Source: a virus. From it: a stretch of DNA of 64,000 bases. The stretch is from IMG/VR virus record IMGVR_UViG_3300035698_016083, positions 1-64,000 of that record. The stretch is one strand, 5' to 3'. The notes beneath the pieces were generated by a model that worked only from the letters and a program-made list of their open reading frames with translations, searched no databases and was not told the origin of the DNA. Positions 7,468-15,745 of this stretch are shown in pieces (position 1 is the stretch's first letter; every line of letters starts with the position of its first letter). The translations under genes and the position numbers were made by a program.

Positions 7468-8079
7468 ATGGCTAAAAAGAAAAGTATTCATTATGTCAAT
7501 AATGCTGAATTTTCAAATGCTGTAGTAGAATATGTTAAGACCGTTAAGAAAGCAAAGGAAGAGGATTTACCACTTCCACAAGTGACTGAATATATCGCTG
7601 TATGTTTTCTTAAAATCTGTGAAGGATTAAGTCACAGAGGTAATTTTATCGGATACACCTTTAGAGAAGAAATGGTAATGGATGCAGTTGAAAACTGTCT
7701 CAAAGCCATAGAAAATTATAACATTGAAGCTGCTACACGCACAGGAAAACCAAATGCATTTTCGTATTTCACGCAAATCAGTTGGTACGCATTTCTCAGA
7801 CGTATTGAGAAAGAAAAAAAACAAACAGATATCAAGCATAAATTTATTGCCGAATCGGGTATAGAATCCCTCACGGTGACAAATCCAGACGACGTAGCGC
7901 AAAATGCAGTCGTCTCTAATTTTGTAGATACATTAAAAAGTCGCATCGATAAAATTAAAGGTTTTGACGATGATTTGAAAAAATATAAGAAAGAAAAGAA
8001 ACCTAAGAAACCAAGGAAGAAGCGAGTTCGCAAACCTGTGGTTAAAAGGGATTCAGATCTAGAGGAATTTTTAGAATGA
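7468..8079 (+). CDS. 55: late-gene RNA polymerase sigma factor (T4 gp55-like)
   Basis: A 203-residue protein with the gp55 pattern: IHYVNNAEF at the N-terminus (T4: YNYVNNKEL), ICEGLSHRGNFIGYTFREEMVMDAVENCLKAI cut into helices matching sigma region 2, then NAFSYFTQISWYAFLRRIEKEKK. A Lys/Arg-rich linker (about 160-192) leads to a C-terminal DSDLEEFLE, equivalent to the SLDFLYE tail by which T4 gp55 binds the gp45 clamp. The protein directs host RNA polymerase to TATAAATA late promoters, several of which are in this window. AAGGAA precedes the ATG, and an early-type promoter lies about 30 bp upstream. It is coupled by ATGA to the next gene. Confidence 0.94.
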   Translation: MAKKKSIHYVNNAEFSNAVVEYVKTVKKAKEEDLPLPQVTEYIAVCFLKICEGLSHRGNFIGYTFREEMVMDAVENCLKAIENYNIEAATRTGKPNAFSYFTQISWYAFLRRIEKEKKQTDIKHKFIAESGIESLTVTNPDDVAQNAVVSNFVDTLKSRIDKIKGFDDDLKKYKKEKKPKKPRKKRVRKPVVKRDSDLEEFLE

Positions 8080-8309
8080 AAAAATTATCAGAATTACATG
8101 ACGAGTGGCGCCAATATTTATCTAATTCAGATATCAAAGTAATGATGGATAACGATGGTTGGTGGTTTACCTGGAAAGAAGGTAAAGAACCTGAAGGCTG
8201 GGACGAAGATAGTGACGAGGCTTGGTTCTCCGGCGGTGAAGGTCCATATGGATCCGATCTTCTAGAATTTATGCTAAATGAAGCAGGAATTCTGATGGAA
8301 GGCGTATAA
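8076..8309 (+). CDS. small acidic Trp-rich protein
   Basis: A 77-residue acidic protein with seven tryptophans, including WWFTWKEGKEPEGWDEDSDE, and a Gly-rich centre. It overlaps the gp55 stop as ATGA and is followed by gene 47 after 6 bp, so it belongs to the gp55-47-46 transcription unit. I see no family motif. Small proteins between these genes are common in T4 relatives. Function unknown. Confidence 0.6.
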   Translation: MKKLSELHDEWRQYLSNSDIKVMMDNDGWWFTWKEGKEPEGWDEDSDEAWFSGGEGPYGSDLLEFMLNEAGILMEGV

Positions 8310-8315
8310 AATAAT

Positions 8316-9380
8316 ATGAAGATTGCGATTATTAATGACACTCATTGTGGCATTCGAAACAGTGCTGGAATTTTCTTAGATAATGCAGATGAATTCTATG
8401 ATAAGGTGTTTTTCCCATATTTGATTAAACATAAGATCAAACAGATTATTCATCTGGGTGATTATTATGATCAGAGAAAATTCATAAATTTTAAAGCGCT
8501 CAATCAAAATCGTAAATCGTTTTTGAATAAACTCCGCGAGCATAATATAGACATGATTATCATACCAGGTAATCATGATGTGTTTTATAAGAATACAAAC
8601 GATCTTAATTCATTAAAAGAGCTTCTTGGTCATTTTATGAATGAGATTAAAATTGTGATGGAACCAACGGTTGTAACATTCGACGGTTTGGATATTGCAT
8701 TACTCCCGTGGATTAATTCTGAAAATTATGATAAATCTATGGAATTTGTTAAAAATTGTAAAGCAGATATACTAGGTGGACATTTAGAATTAAATGGATT
8801 TGAAGTTCTAAAGGGAATAACACATAAGCATGGTATGGATTCAAAACCGTTTTCTAGATTTGAAATGGTTTTGTCCGGCCATTTCCATACAAAATCCCAA
8901 AAAGATAATATTCATTATTTGGGATCGCAAATGGAGTTCACCTGGAGCGACGCGCACGACCCTAAGTATTTTCATGTATTGGACACCAAGACTAGAAAAT
9001 TAAAACCTATTCGTAATCCACACACTCTTCATGAAAAAATCTATTATGACGATAAAGAAGATGTTGATTATAGTAAATATCCAATAGGTAAATTAAAGAA
9101 TAAATTTGTAAAAGTTATTGTTGTCAATAAGACTGATATCTTTAAGTTTGATAAATTCATTGATAGAATTCAGAATCAAAAAATACACGAATTAAAAATA
9201 GCAGAAAACTTCAGTGAATTTATTGGTGAGAATGTGGATGATGAAAAAGTTTCTGTGGAGGATACATTCACATTATTGAATAGTTATATTGAAGCCACCG
9301 AAACGGTATTAGATAAAGATAAAATTAAATCTAAAATGAAAAATCTTCTTAGTGAAGCCCAAACGTTAGAAATTGCATGA
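8316..9380 (+). CDS. 47: recombination endonuclease subunit gp47 (SbcD/Mre11-like)
   Basis: A 354-residue metallophosphoesterase with all Mre11/SbcD motifs in order: NDTHCGIRN (residues 7-15), HLGDYYDQ, IPGNHDVF, GGHLELNG and SGHFHTKS. It is the nuclease half of the gp46/gp47 complex, which resects DNA ends for recombination-dependent replication and host DNA breakdown. T4 gp47 has 339 residues. The stop overlaps the ATG of gene 46 (ATGA), consistent with equimolar synthesis. A GGAAGG stands 14 bases before the ATG. Confidence 0.96.
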   Translation: MKIAIINDTHCGIRNSAGIFLDNADEFYDKVFFPYLIKHKIKQIIHLGDYYDQRKFINFKALNQNRKSFLNKLREHNIDMIIIPGNHDVFYKNTNDLNSLKELLGHFMNEIKIVMEPTVVTFDGLDIALLPWINSENYDKSMEFVKNCKADILGGHLELNGFEVLKGITHKHGMDSKPFSRFEMVLSGHFHTKSQKDNIHYLGSQMEFTWSDAHDPKYFHVLDTKTRKLKPIRNPHTLHEKIYYDDKEDVDYSKYPIGKLKNKFVKVIVVNKTDIFKFDKFIDRIQNQKIHELKIAENFSEFIGENVDDEKVSVEDTFTLLNSYIEATETVLDKDKIKSKMKNLLSEAQTLEIA

Positions 9381-11089
9381 TAGTATTTAAACAAATTCGT
9401 TGGAAGAATTTTCTTTCGACCGGTGATAATTGGACTACTATAGATCTAAATAAATCCCAATCAACCCTGATAGTTGGTAGTAATGGATCTGGTAAATCAA
9501 CACTGCTGGATGCATTATCATTTGCCCTTTTTGGTAAGCCACATAGAAATATCAATAAACCCCAACTGGTTAATACAGTTAACAAAAAAGGTTGTTTAGT
9601 TGAGGTTATCTTTCAAATAGGTCCTAACGGTTTTAAAGTTGTTCGCGGGATTAAGCCTGAAGTATTTGAAATATGGAAAAATAATGAGCTTATTGATCAG
9701 GCGGCCAACGCGCGAGACTACCAAAAAGTATTAGAACAAAATATCATTAAATTAAATCATAAATCGTTTCACCAAATTGTGGTGTTGGGTTCATCCTCCT
9801 TTGTACCGTTTATGCAATTACCTGCACAACATCGAAGAGAGGTTATTGAAGATCTACTTGATATCAATATATTCTCAAAAATGAATATGATATTGAAAGG
9901 TAGAAATTCAGTTCTAAAGGATTCGATTAAGACAAACACCTATTCTACAGATATTGTCAATACTAAAATCGTCTCACAGAAAAAATATATTTACAGCATA
10001 TCAGAATTAAATGATAATCATGTTAACGAGAAGAGTAAAGCGTTATCAGACGCGGAAGATCTCTATAATAAAGTTGATAACAAAAATAGTATTTTAGCAG
10101 TAGAGGTTGAAAAACTTGGAAAGGGCTTAACGTTAAATCTGAAAAAGGCCCACGATAAAAAACAAACATTATTACAGTATAAAGCTAGATTTAATCAAAA
10201 AATTAAAGATCTGGTTAAGCACGCGAAATTCTACGACGAAAATGAAAACTGCCCTACCTGTGAACAGGAGATTGGTGAAGACATTAGATTGGAGAAAAGA
10301 AAAGCTGCTAAAACTAAAGCCATTGAGCTTAAAAATGCAACGGGTATGATGGACTCCGATTATTCTGATAATGAAGGCGTCATAACGGATCTTAATAATA
10401 TTTTTGCTGAGGTAGCTAAAGTAAATAACAAAATATCTTCTAATTTTAATGAAATGAGAAATATAACGGATTCAATTAAAAAACTTACTGATGAGATTAA
10501 GGCTATTAATGAAAGAGACAATGTTGACGATGCTGAAAAAGAATTATCTGAATTAAATGGTGAATTAAAAGCACTCGAAAAAGGCCGCGATAAATTGAGT
10601 GAGGATTACAATTACAATGTTGTAATGGCAGAAATGCTAAAAGATACAGGTATTAAAACCAAAGTGATTAAGGAATATATCCCAGTTATTAATCAACTTG
10701 TTAATCAATATCTTCAGGTGTTAGACTTCTTTGTACATTTTAATTTGGATGAGGGATTTTCAGAAACCATAAAATCTAGATATAGAGATGCATTCTCATA
10801 TGACAGTTTTTCAGAGGGTGAAAAGCAACGAATAGATTTAGCCCTATTGTTCACGTGGAGAATGATTGCTAAGATGAAAAATTCTGTCGCGACCAATCTA
10901 TTGATACTTGACGAAACGTTCGATTCATCACTTGATCACGACGGCGTTGATAATCTTATGAAAATTCTTTATACATTAGATGATGATACCAACGTTTTTG
11001 TTATCTCTCATAAAGGAGAAATCCTGGATGGTAAATTTAAAGAAAAACTTGAATTTTATAGAGAAAAAAGTTTTAGTAAAGTCCGATAG
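9377..11089 (+). CDS. 46: recombination endonuclease subunit gp46 (SbcC/Rad50-like)
   Basis: A 570-residue SMC-like ATPase (T4 gp46: 560). Walker A is GSNGSGKST (34-42). Two coiled-coil arms flank a zinc-hook CPTC (C292 and C295). The ABC signature FSEGEKQRIDLALLF and Walker B ILDETFDSS stand near the C-terminus, and the VISHKGE switch follows. It dimerises with gp47 to form the end-resection machine. The start is fixed by the ATGA overlap with gene 47. Confidence 0.96.
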   Translation: MIVFKQIRWKNFLSTGDNWTTIDLNKSQSTLIVGSNGSGKSTLLDALSFALFGKPHRNINKPQLVNTVNKKGCLVEVIFQIGPNGFKVVRGIKPEVFEIWKNNELIDQAANARDYQKVLEQNIIKLNHKSFHQIVVLGSSSFVPFMQLPAQHRREVIEDLLDINIFSKMNMILKGRNSVLKDSIKTNTYSTDIVNTKIVSQKKYIYSISELNDNHVNEKSKALSDAEDLYNKVDNKNSILAVEVEKLGKGLTLNLKKAHDKKQTLLQYKARFNQKIKDLVKHAKFYDENENCPTCEQEIGEDIRLEKRKAAKTKAIELKNATGMMDSDYSDNEGVITDLNNIFAEVAKVNNKISSNFNEMRNITDSIKKLTDEIKAINERDNVDDAEKELSELNGELKALEKGRDKLSEDYNYNVVMAEMLKDTGIKTKVIKEYIPVINQLVNQYLQVLDFFVHFNLDEGFSETIKSRYRDAFSYDSFSEGEKQRIDLALLFTWRMIAKMKNSVATNLLILDETFDSSLDHDGVDNLMKILYTLDDDTNVFVISHKGEILDGKFKEKLEFYREKSFSKVR

Positions 11090-11093
11090 GGGA

Positions 11094-11122
11094 TTTACAT
11101 TTGATCGACAATATCTTATAAT
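11094..11122 (+). promoter_or_regulatory. early/middle promoter of gp45
   Basis: TTTACA (11094-11099), preceded by AGGGGA, 17-bp spacer, perfect TATAAT (11117-11122). The predicted leader before the gp45 ATG is about 21 nt, like the other promoters of this type. Confidence 0.8.
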
Positions 11123-11149
11123 AAGGCATTCAATAAGGAATATTATAGT

Positions 11150-11845
11150 ATGAAATTATCCGAAAGTACTTTACAAGTATTAAAGAACTTTGCTAACATT
11201 AACCCAAATATAGTTATTCATGGTGGTAATGAAATTAAAACGATTTCAGAAGCCAAGGATACTCTTGCATCGGCAGAACTCGAAGACACATTTGAAGCCC
11301 CATATGGTCCTTTTGGAATTTATGATTTACATAAGTTTCTAAGTATTGTGGGTCTTTCGTCTTCACCGGAATTGAAATTCTCTGAAAAATTTGTGACAAT
11401 AGCAGATGATTCTGGTAGATCAAGAATTAAATACCACTTTTCAGATCCTGAAATGCTTACGTCTTCAACAGCAAATGTGAAGATGGATTCTCCTGAAGTT
11501 AGTTTTTCATTAGATCAAAACACACTGAACAATCTTAAGAAGGCTGCTTCAGCTCTTGGTTATGAAGAATTGGTAATTACACCGGGTAAAAATGTTGTAA
11601 CTCTTTCAATACGAGATACAGAAAATCCTACATCAGACAGTTATTCAATCGATGTAGCAGGCGAATTTCCTGACGGGATTGATTTTACTCTCGTCTTAAA
11701 TATCGCAGATCTAAAACTATTACCAGCTGATTATGATGTTGGTATCAGTTCAAAACTTATAAGTTGTTTTAAATCAAAAACTTTAGAAAAGCCAATATCA
11801 TATTGGATTGCATTAAAAAGAAAATCATCTAGTTATGGAGAATAA
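11150..11845 (+). CDS. 45: sliding clamp (T4 gp45-like)
   Basis: A 231-residue protein, close to T4 gp45 (228), beginning KLSESTLQVLKNFANINPNI, the usual first helix and strand of phage clamps. The acidic, beta-rich sequence with internal two-fold character and its place between 46 and 44 support the call. The trimeric ring tethers gp43 and, with gp55, activates late transcription; both proteins here carry matching C-terminal tails. AAGGAA lies nine bases before the ATG. It has its own promoter. Confidence 0.92.
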   Translation: MKLSESTLQVLKNFANINPNIVIHGGNEIKTISEAKDTLASAELEDTFEAPYGPFGIYDLHKFLSIVGLSSSPELKFSEKFVTIADDSGRSRIKYHFSDPEMLTSSTANVKMDSPEVSFSLDQNTLNNLKKAASALGYEELVITPGKNVVTLSIRDTENPTSDSYSIDVAGEFPDGIDFTLVLNIADLKLLPADYDVGISSKLISCFKSKTLEKPISYWIALKRKSSSYGE

Positions 11846-11847
11846 TT

Positions 11848-12117
11848 ATGACTAAAAAAGCAGAATCACAAGCAGAAATTTCAAAAAGAGTAGCAGTACA
11901 GGCTGCGGATACCCCGCAAGATCCTATTCTTAATAATATTTCTGAGCTCTCTACGCGCGTTTCTCGTAGCACTATTGCCGTTATCGATACGATTACATCA
12001 CGAGGTGGATTCAGAGGCGAAGAACTTACTACTATTGGTCAACTACGTGATCAATGTGCTCAACTACAGCAAATGGGTGAAGCCTTAGCTGGACAGCTTG
12101 CTGGTCAAAACGGTTAA
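11848..12117 (+). CDS. hypothetical protein between gp45 and gp44
   Basis: An 89-residue, Ala/Gln-rich helical protein starting two bases after the gp45 stop, with GGAG upstream. The middle (ISELSTRVSRSTIAVIDTI) and the C-terminal GQLRDQCAQLQQMGEALAGQ segment suggest two amphipathic helices. T4 has RpbA near this place, but I see no similarity. It is co-transcribed with the clamp and clamp loader. Function unknown. Confidence 0.6.
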   Translation: MTKKAESQAEISKRVAVQAADTPQDPILNNISELSTRVSRSTIAVIDTITSRGGFRGEELTTIGQLRDQCAQLQQMGEALAGQLAGQNG

Positions 12118-12145
12118 TTAATACTTAAATTATGTTAGGGTGAAC

Positions 12146-13084
12146 ATGTCTGAAGAATTTCTATGGGTAGAAAAATATAGACCCCGTAAGGTGGAAGATA
12201 CCATTTTACCAAAGGGACTTAAGAAAACCTTTCTTGAATTGGTTGAAAATAAAGAATTACCAAATATGATCTTTTTTGGTGGTCCCGGTATTGGTAAAAC
12301 AACCGTAGCCAAAGCTCTTTGTGAACAATTAGAATTGGATTACATTGTTGTAAATGGATCTGAAGATGGGAATATTGATACGCTTAGGGGTAGAATCAGA
12401 CAGTTCGCTTCTACCGTTTCGCTTCAAGGTGGAATGAAAGTAGTTATTCTTGATGAAGCAGACTATTTGAATGCTCAATCAACACAACCCGCTCTTCGTG
12501 GTTTTATTGAAGAATTCAGTAAAAATTGTAGATTTATTCTTACTGCGAATGCCATAAATCGAATTATCCCAGCGCTTCATAGTCGATGCTCGGTGTATGA
12601 TTTTAATACTCCGAAGACTGAAGTACCTGCTCTTGCAGGAGAATTTATGACAAGGCTCAAAGGTATATTGGACAAAGAAAATGTCAAATATGATAATAGA
12701 GTTTTAGCAGAATTAATTAAAAAGTATCACCCCGATTTACGTAGGGTGATAGGTGAATGTCAAAGATATGGGATTTCGGGTGAAATTGATAAACATATTC
12801 TTGTTAATCTGAGTGATAGTCAATTTGAAGACCTCTTTAAATTTCTTAAGAAGAAAGATTTCACTGGGGTAAGAAAATGGGTGGTTAATAATATTGATAT
12901 TGACTCCTCAGCTATTTTTAGAGGCATTTATAATAACATCTCTAAGAAAATTACACCCGCGAGTATCCCAGCAATGGTTCTTATTATCGCGGATTATCAA
13001 TATAAAGCTGGGTTTGTAGCAGACCAGGAAATCAATACTGTTGCGTGTTTAATAGAAATAATGACAGACGTGGAGTTTAAATAA
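12146..13084 (+). CDS. 44: clamp loader ATPase subunit (T4 gp44-like)
   Basis: A 312-residue AAA+ protein (T4 gp44: 319). It has the N-terminal WVEKYRPRKVED clamp-loader signature, Walker A GGPGIGKTT (45-53), Walker B ILDEAD (101-106), sensor 1 LTANA and the arginine-finger SRC motif (146-148). With gp62 it opens and loads the gp45 ring using ATP. The ATG at 12146 has AGGG five bases upstream; a GTG six bases earlier is in frame but less well placed. Its stop abuts dexA. Confidence 0.97.
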   Translation: MSEEFLWVEKYRPRKVEDTILPKGLKKTFLELVENKELPNMIFFGGPGIGKTTVAKALCEQLELDYIVVNGSEDGNIDTLRGRIRQFASTVSLQGGMKVVILDEADYLNAQSTQPALRGFIEEFSKNCRFILTANAINRIIPALHSRCSVYDFNTPKTEVPALAGEFMTRLKGILDKENVKYDNRVLAELIKKYHPDLRRVIGECQRYGISGEIDKHILVNLSDSQFEDLFKFLKKKDFTGVRKWVVNNIDIDSSAIFRGIYNNISKKITPASIPAMVLIIADYQYKAGFVADQEINTVACLIEIMTDVEFK

Positions 13085-13740
13085 TGACAGTAAAAGCATA
13101 TGAAGCATCAGACAATGTTGTAGTATACGATTTTGAGACACTTTCACAGGAAGCAACAAAGGGTGTTGTAGTATCCCTTGCTCTTCTTAATTTCAACGAG
13201 GATAGATTTCTTGCAAATCCTTACACATATGAAGGACTTTTGGCTAAGACCAAAATGATCAAATTTGATGTGAAAGATCAGGTTGATAACTATGGTCGTA
13301 AGGTTAATCGAGACACTCTAAATTGGTGGAAGAAGCAGTCACCAGAAGCAAGAAAACAGCTTATCCCATCAAAAGAACGTGACGTTCCTATTACTAAACT
13401 TTATGATTGGTTTGTTGTAAATACAATGAAATCAAACATTAAGAAAGTTTATACACGCGGTAATACGTTCGATCCGATTTTCATGACTTATCTCATGATT
13501 GATATTAATAAGCCTGAACCATATCCGTGGTGGACAATCCGTGATACCCGCTCGATGATTGATGGTATGACTTATGGATCTGATATTAGTAACAAATTTA
13601 TCCCAGATGGATTAAAAGAAAAATTCATCGCGCACGACCCGCGACACGATATTGTTATGGACGTTATGAGACTCCAGGTATTGGCGCAGTCGATTGAAGG
13701 TTATGAACCATCAAATCTAGATGATGAAATCCCGTTCTAA
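13084..13740 (+). CDS. dexA: exonuclease A (DexA-like, DEDDh)
   Basis: A 218-residue 3'-5' exonuclease of the DEDDh family. The first acidic motif is YDFETLS (D16, E18). The middle has KFDVKDQ and LNWWKKQSPEARK, as in T4 DexA (227 residues). The last motif is AHDPRHDI-MDV. T4 DexA degrades single-stranded DNA ends. The protein ends in NLDDEIPF (211-218), which resembles the acidic C-terminal tip of bacterial SSB proteins and is not in T4 DexA. The ATG overlaps the end of gene 44 and the stop touches the next gene, so it is in the clamp-loader operon. Confidence 0.9.
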   Translation: MTVKAYEASDNVVVYDFETLSQEATKGVVVSLALLNFNEDRFLANPYTYEGLLAKTKMIKFDVKDQVDNYGRKVNRDTLNWWKKQSPEARKQLIPSKERDVPITKLYDWFVVNTMKSNIKKVYTRGNTFDPIFMTYLMIDINKPEPYPWWTIRDTRSMIDGMTYGSDISNKFIPDGLKEKFIAHDPRHDIVMDVMRLQVLAQSIEGYEPSNLDDEIPF

Positions 13741-14060
13741 TGGAAGATATTAAAAAACTAGAAGATAAATTAGATAAAGTCGAAACCACTCTTAAAGAAA
13801 CTAGCGCATCGCATTTAGCCCTTGTGAAAAGATTTCAGGAGGTGGTTGACGTAATAGAAACTCGTCTCGAGGAGTATAATTCTTATGCTCGGCCAAAAGA
13901 TGAAATTATTTCAGGAATGGCTAATGTAAGAAATCTTATATCAACAACATTTTTTATTAACGGTAAGAATCACGATATTCTAAAATCATTAAAAATAAAC
14001 GATAAACTCCAATTAGAGCCTCAAGGTAGATCTTTTAAAAAACGATCTAAAAGGTGGTAA
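13740..14060 (+). CDS. coiled-coil protein of unknown function
   Basis: A 106-residue protein. Residues 1-50 form a heptad-like coiled coil beginning EDIKKLEDKLDKVETTLKE; the C-terminus is very basic (SFKKRSKRW). It starts at the last base of the dexA stop and ends just before the glutaredoxin. I do not recognise it. Operon position suggests a replication or nucleotide-metabolism context but nothing more. Confidence 0.6.
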   Translation: MEDIKKLEDKLDKVETTLKETSASHLALVKRFQEVVDVIETRLEEYNSYARPKDEIISGMANVRNLISTTFFINGKNHDILKSLKINDKLQLEPQGRSFKKRSKRW

Positions 14061-14061
14061 T

Positions 14062-14316
14062 ATGGGCGATCTTCTATATCTTTATACCCAAGATAATTGT
14101 AAGCACTGTGATCTTCTAAAGTCTAAATTAGAAGAATATGGCATGATCTACATTTTATATAATATTTCCGAAGATGCTAATGCTAAAGAGTATCTTCGAA
14201 ATATGGGTCATAAGACGGTGCCACAATTATATTTTAGAAATTATCATCTTTCGGCTATCCCTACAGAGGATATCACAGAAGAATATTTGGAGATGAAAAT
14301 TGGTGAAGCCATTTGA
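14062..14316 (+). CDS. glutaredoxin
   Basis: An 84-residue thioredoxin-fold protein with the redox motif CKHC (C13, C16) and the cis-proline segment KTVPQLYF near residue 58. The size is that of T4 NrdC and phage glutaredoxins. Such proteins donate electrons to ribonucleotide reductase, supplying dNTPs; no reductase genes are in this window. It overlaps the gp62 start. An N-terminal LYLYTQDNC is typical of the family. Confidence 0.9.
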   Translation: MGDLLYLYTQDNCKHCDLLKSKLEEYGMIYILYNISEDANAKEYLRNMGHKTVPQLYFRNYHLSAIPTEDITEEYLEMKIGEAI

Positions 14317-14680
14317 TTACCTAAATTCGATTAATACTTCAAAGAAAGATATCATGATTGATGATCTTTCTGAAAAATCGTATAACGCATATCTCATTAA
14401 TCGAGGTCTTTCTTATTTCATAGACACAATTCTCATAGCAAATGAGATGAATGCGAACCCACATCTTGATAAAAAACTACAGTATCATTTTTTCATAAAT
14501 ACAATTAGAAAACGTAAAAGATTTTCTAAGTGGCATAAGGCTACTAAGCAGGTTGATTTAGAGATTGTTAAAGAATATTATGGCTATAGTAATGAAAAAG
14601 CTCGCCAAGCTTTAACTCTTTTGAGTAATGAACAGCTAATTGAATTGAGAAAAAAGGTAAATAAAGGTGGAAAACAATAA
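14303..14680 (+). CDS. 62: clamp loader small subunit (T4 gp62-like)
   Basis: A 125-residue helical protein with PFDYLNSI, NAYLINRGLSYFIDTILIANEMN, RKRKRFSKWHKA and YYGYSNEKA, the pattern of the short gp62 of marine T4-like phages; T4 gp62 has 187 residues. It forms the pentameric loader with four gp44 subunits. The GTG at 14303 has GGAG ten bases upstream; a TTG at 14300 is also in frame. Three genes separate it from gp44, but the 62-regA order of T4 is kept. Confidence 0.88.
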   Translation: MKPFDYLNSINTSKKDIMIDDLSEKSYNAYLINRGLSYFIDTILIANEMNANPHLDKKLQYHFFINTIRKRKRFSKWHKATKQVDLEIVKEYYGYSNEKARQALTLLSNEQLIELRKKVNKGGKQ

Positions 14681-14714
14681 TAATAATGACCCTTACGAAT
14701 GGGATCCAAGCAAA

Positions 14715-15086
14715 ATGCTTGAGATCACATTACTTACACCAGATGATTTTTTAAAGGTAAAAGAGACTCTTACGCGTATTGGGGTCGCGTCACGAAAAGA
14801 TAAAAAATTATTTCAATCGTGTCATATACTTCACAAACAGGGCAGATATTTTATAGTTCATTTTAAAGAGCTATTTTTACTTGATGGTAAAAAATCTAAT
14901 CTAGAAGTAAATGATATAGAACGAAGAAACACTATTGCTACTCTTATGTCAGATTGGGGATTACTTGAAATAGTAGATCCTTCAATGACGAAAGATCTAG
15001 CCCCGTTAAGACAGATCAAGATTCTGGCTCACCGTGAAAAGGGAGAGTGGGAATTGTGTCCCAAATATAACATAGGAAGAAAATAA
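14715..15086 (+). CDS. regA: RegA translational repressor
   Basis: A 123-residue protein closely matching T4 RegA (122): MLEITLLTPDDFLKVKETL at the start, then FQSCHILHKQGRYFIVHFKE, a DWGLLEIV segment and a C-terminal PKYNIG. T4 RegA binds the initiation regions of many early mRNAs, including those of the clamp and clamp loader, and represses itself. I chose the ATG at 14715 because it gives the T4 length; the same frame is open back to a GTG at 14667, whose Shine-Dalgarno touches the start codon. Confidence 0.94.
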   Translation: MLEITLLTPDDFLKVKETLTRIGVASRKDKKLFQSCHILHKQGRYFIVHFKELFLLDGKKSNLEVNDIERRNTIATLMSDWGLLEIVDPSMTKDLAPLRQIKILAHREKGEWELCPKYNIGRK

Positions 15087-15087
15087 A

Positions 15088-15507
15088 ATGGCAAAAGAAC
15101 CATTATCTATCCCTGCAGTAGAAGAAGACGGTAATATAAGTCACAGAAGTGTTGGAAAATGGATGAGTGATAATCTCATATCCATACTAATTGTTGCTAC
15201 AAGTATTATTGGCGGAGCTGGGGCATTCTGGTTAAACGTTCAGAATCAAGGTAGAGATATTGAAGCACAATCGGTTTTAATTGAAACTATTACAAGTGCA
15301 AATAAAGATGCTCTCGATGAAATGAGAGAAGAACTCGATGAATTCGAAGAAGAAAATGAAGATTTCCAGGATGCTTCTAAAGAAAATATATTTGTACTCG
15401 ACAGAGATCTTGCAATAGCTGAAACACAAATAGAAGTGCTTAAAGAGGGTTATACAGATCAAAAAGCGGTTAATACCCAAATTTTACAGATCTTGACTAA
15501 TCAATAA
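15088..15507 (+). CDS. single-pass membrane protein with coiled coil
   Basis: A 139-residue protein with one likely membrane helix at residues 29-49 (LISILIVATSIIGGAGAFWL). A short N-terminal tail precedes it, and a long, strongly acidic coiled-coil region follows (about 60-130). Topology cannot be fixed. It begins two bases after regA and ends the early operon. Candidates are a spanin-like or exclusion protein, but no lipobox, holin signature or other motif supports a choice. Confidence 0.65.
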   Translation: MAKEPLSIPAVEEDGNISHRSVGKWMSDNLISILIVATSIIGGAGAFWLNVQNQGRDIEAQSVLIETITSANKDALDEMREELDEFEEENEDFQDASKENIFVLDRDLAIAETQIEVLKEGYTDQKAVNTQILQILTNQ

Positions 15508-15555
15508 GTGATAGCGGGTATACCGTATTTGCATACCTTAAATTTGGTCTCGCGC

Positions 15556-15563
15556 GATAAATA
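15556..15563 (+). promoter_or_regulatory. late-type promoter of the DUF1127 gene
   Basis: GATAAATA differs from the T4 late consensus only at the first base. It lies 31 bp before the ATG at 15595, the spacing seen at other late promoters here. Confidence 0.5.
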
Positions 15564-15594
15564 ATTGCGTAATCAAATTAATAGGAATATTCCA

Positions 15595-15735
15595 ATGAAG
15601 TCTATCATTAACTTTTTCAAACACATGAACTATGCACACTCTGCAGAAATTCAACTTAACGCAATGTCCGACAGAGAACTCTGGGATATTGGAATTACTC
15701 GAGGCGATATTAAACGCGTTTCTCGAGGACAATAA
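15595..15735 (+). CDS. DUF1127 (YjiS-like) small protein
   Basis: A 46-residue protein. Its C-terminal half, LNAMSDRELWDIGITRGDIK, has the hallmark of DUF1127: L-x-x-(M/L)-S-D-R-E-L-x-D-I-G-(I/L)-T-R-G-D-I. DUF1127 proteins are common in proteobacteria, where some act in RNA and phosphate-related regulation. AGGA stands nine bases before the ATG, inside a GGAATATTCC palindrome. A late-type promoter is upstream and a strong terminator 10 bp downstream, so it is a one-gene unit between the early plus-strand and late minus-strand blocks. The family call is firm; the role in the phage is unknown. Confidence 0.85.
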   Translation: MKSIINFFKHMNYAHSAEIQLNAMSDRELWDIGITRGDIKRVSRGQ

Positions 15736-15745
15736 AAACTATTAA

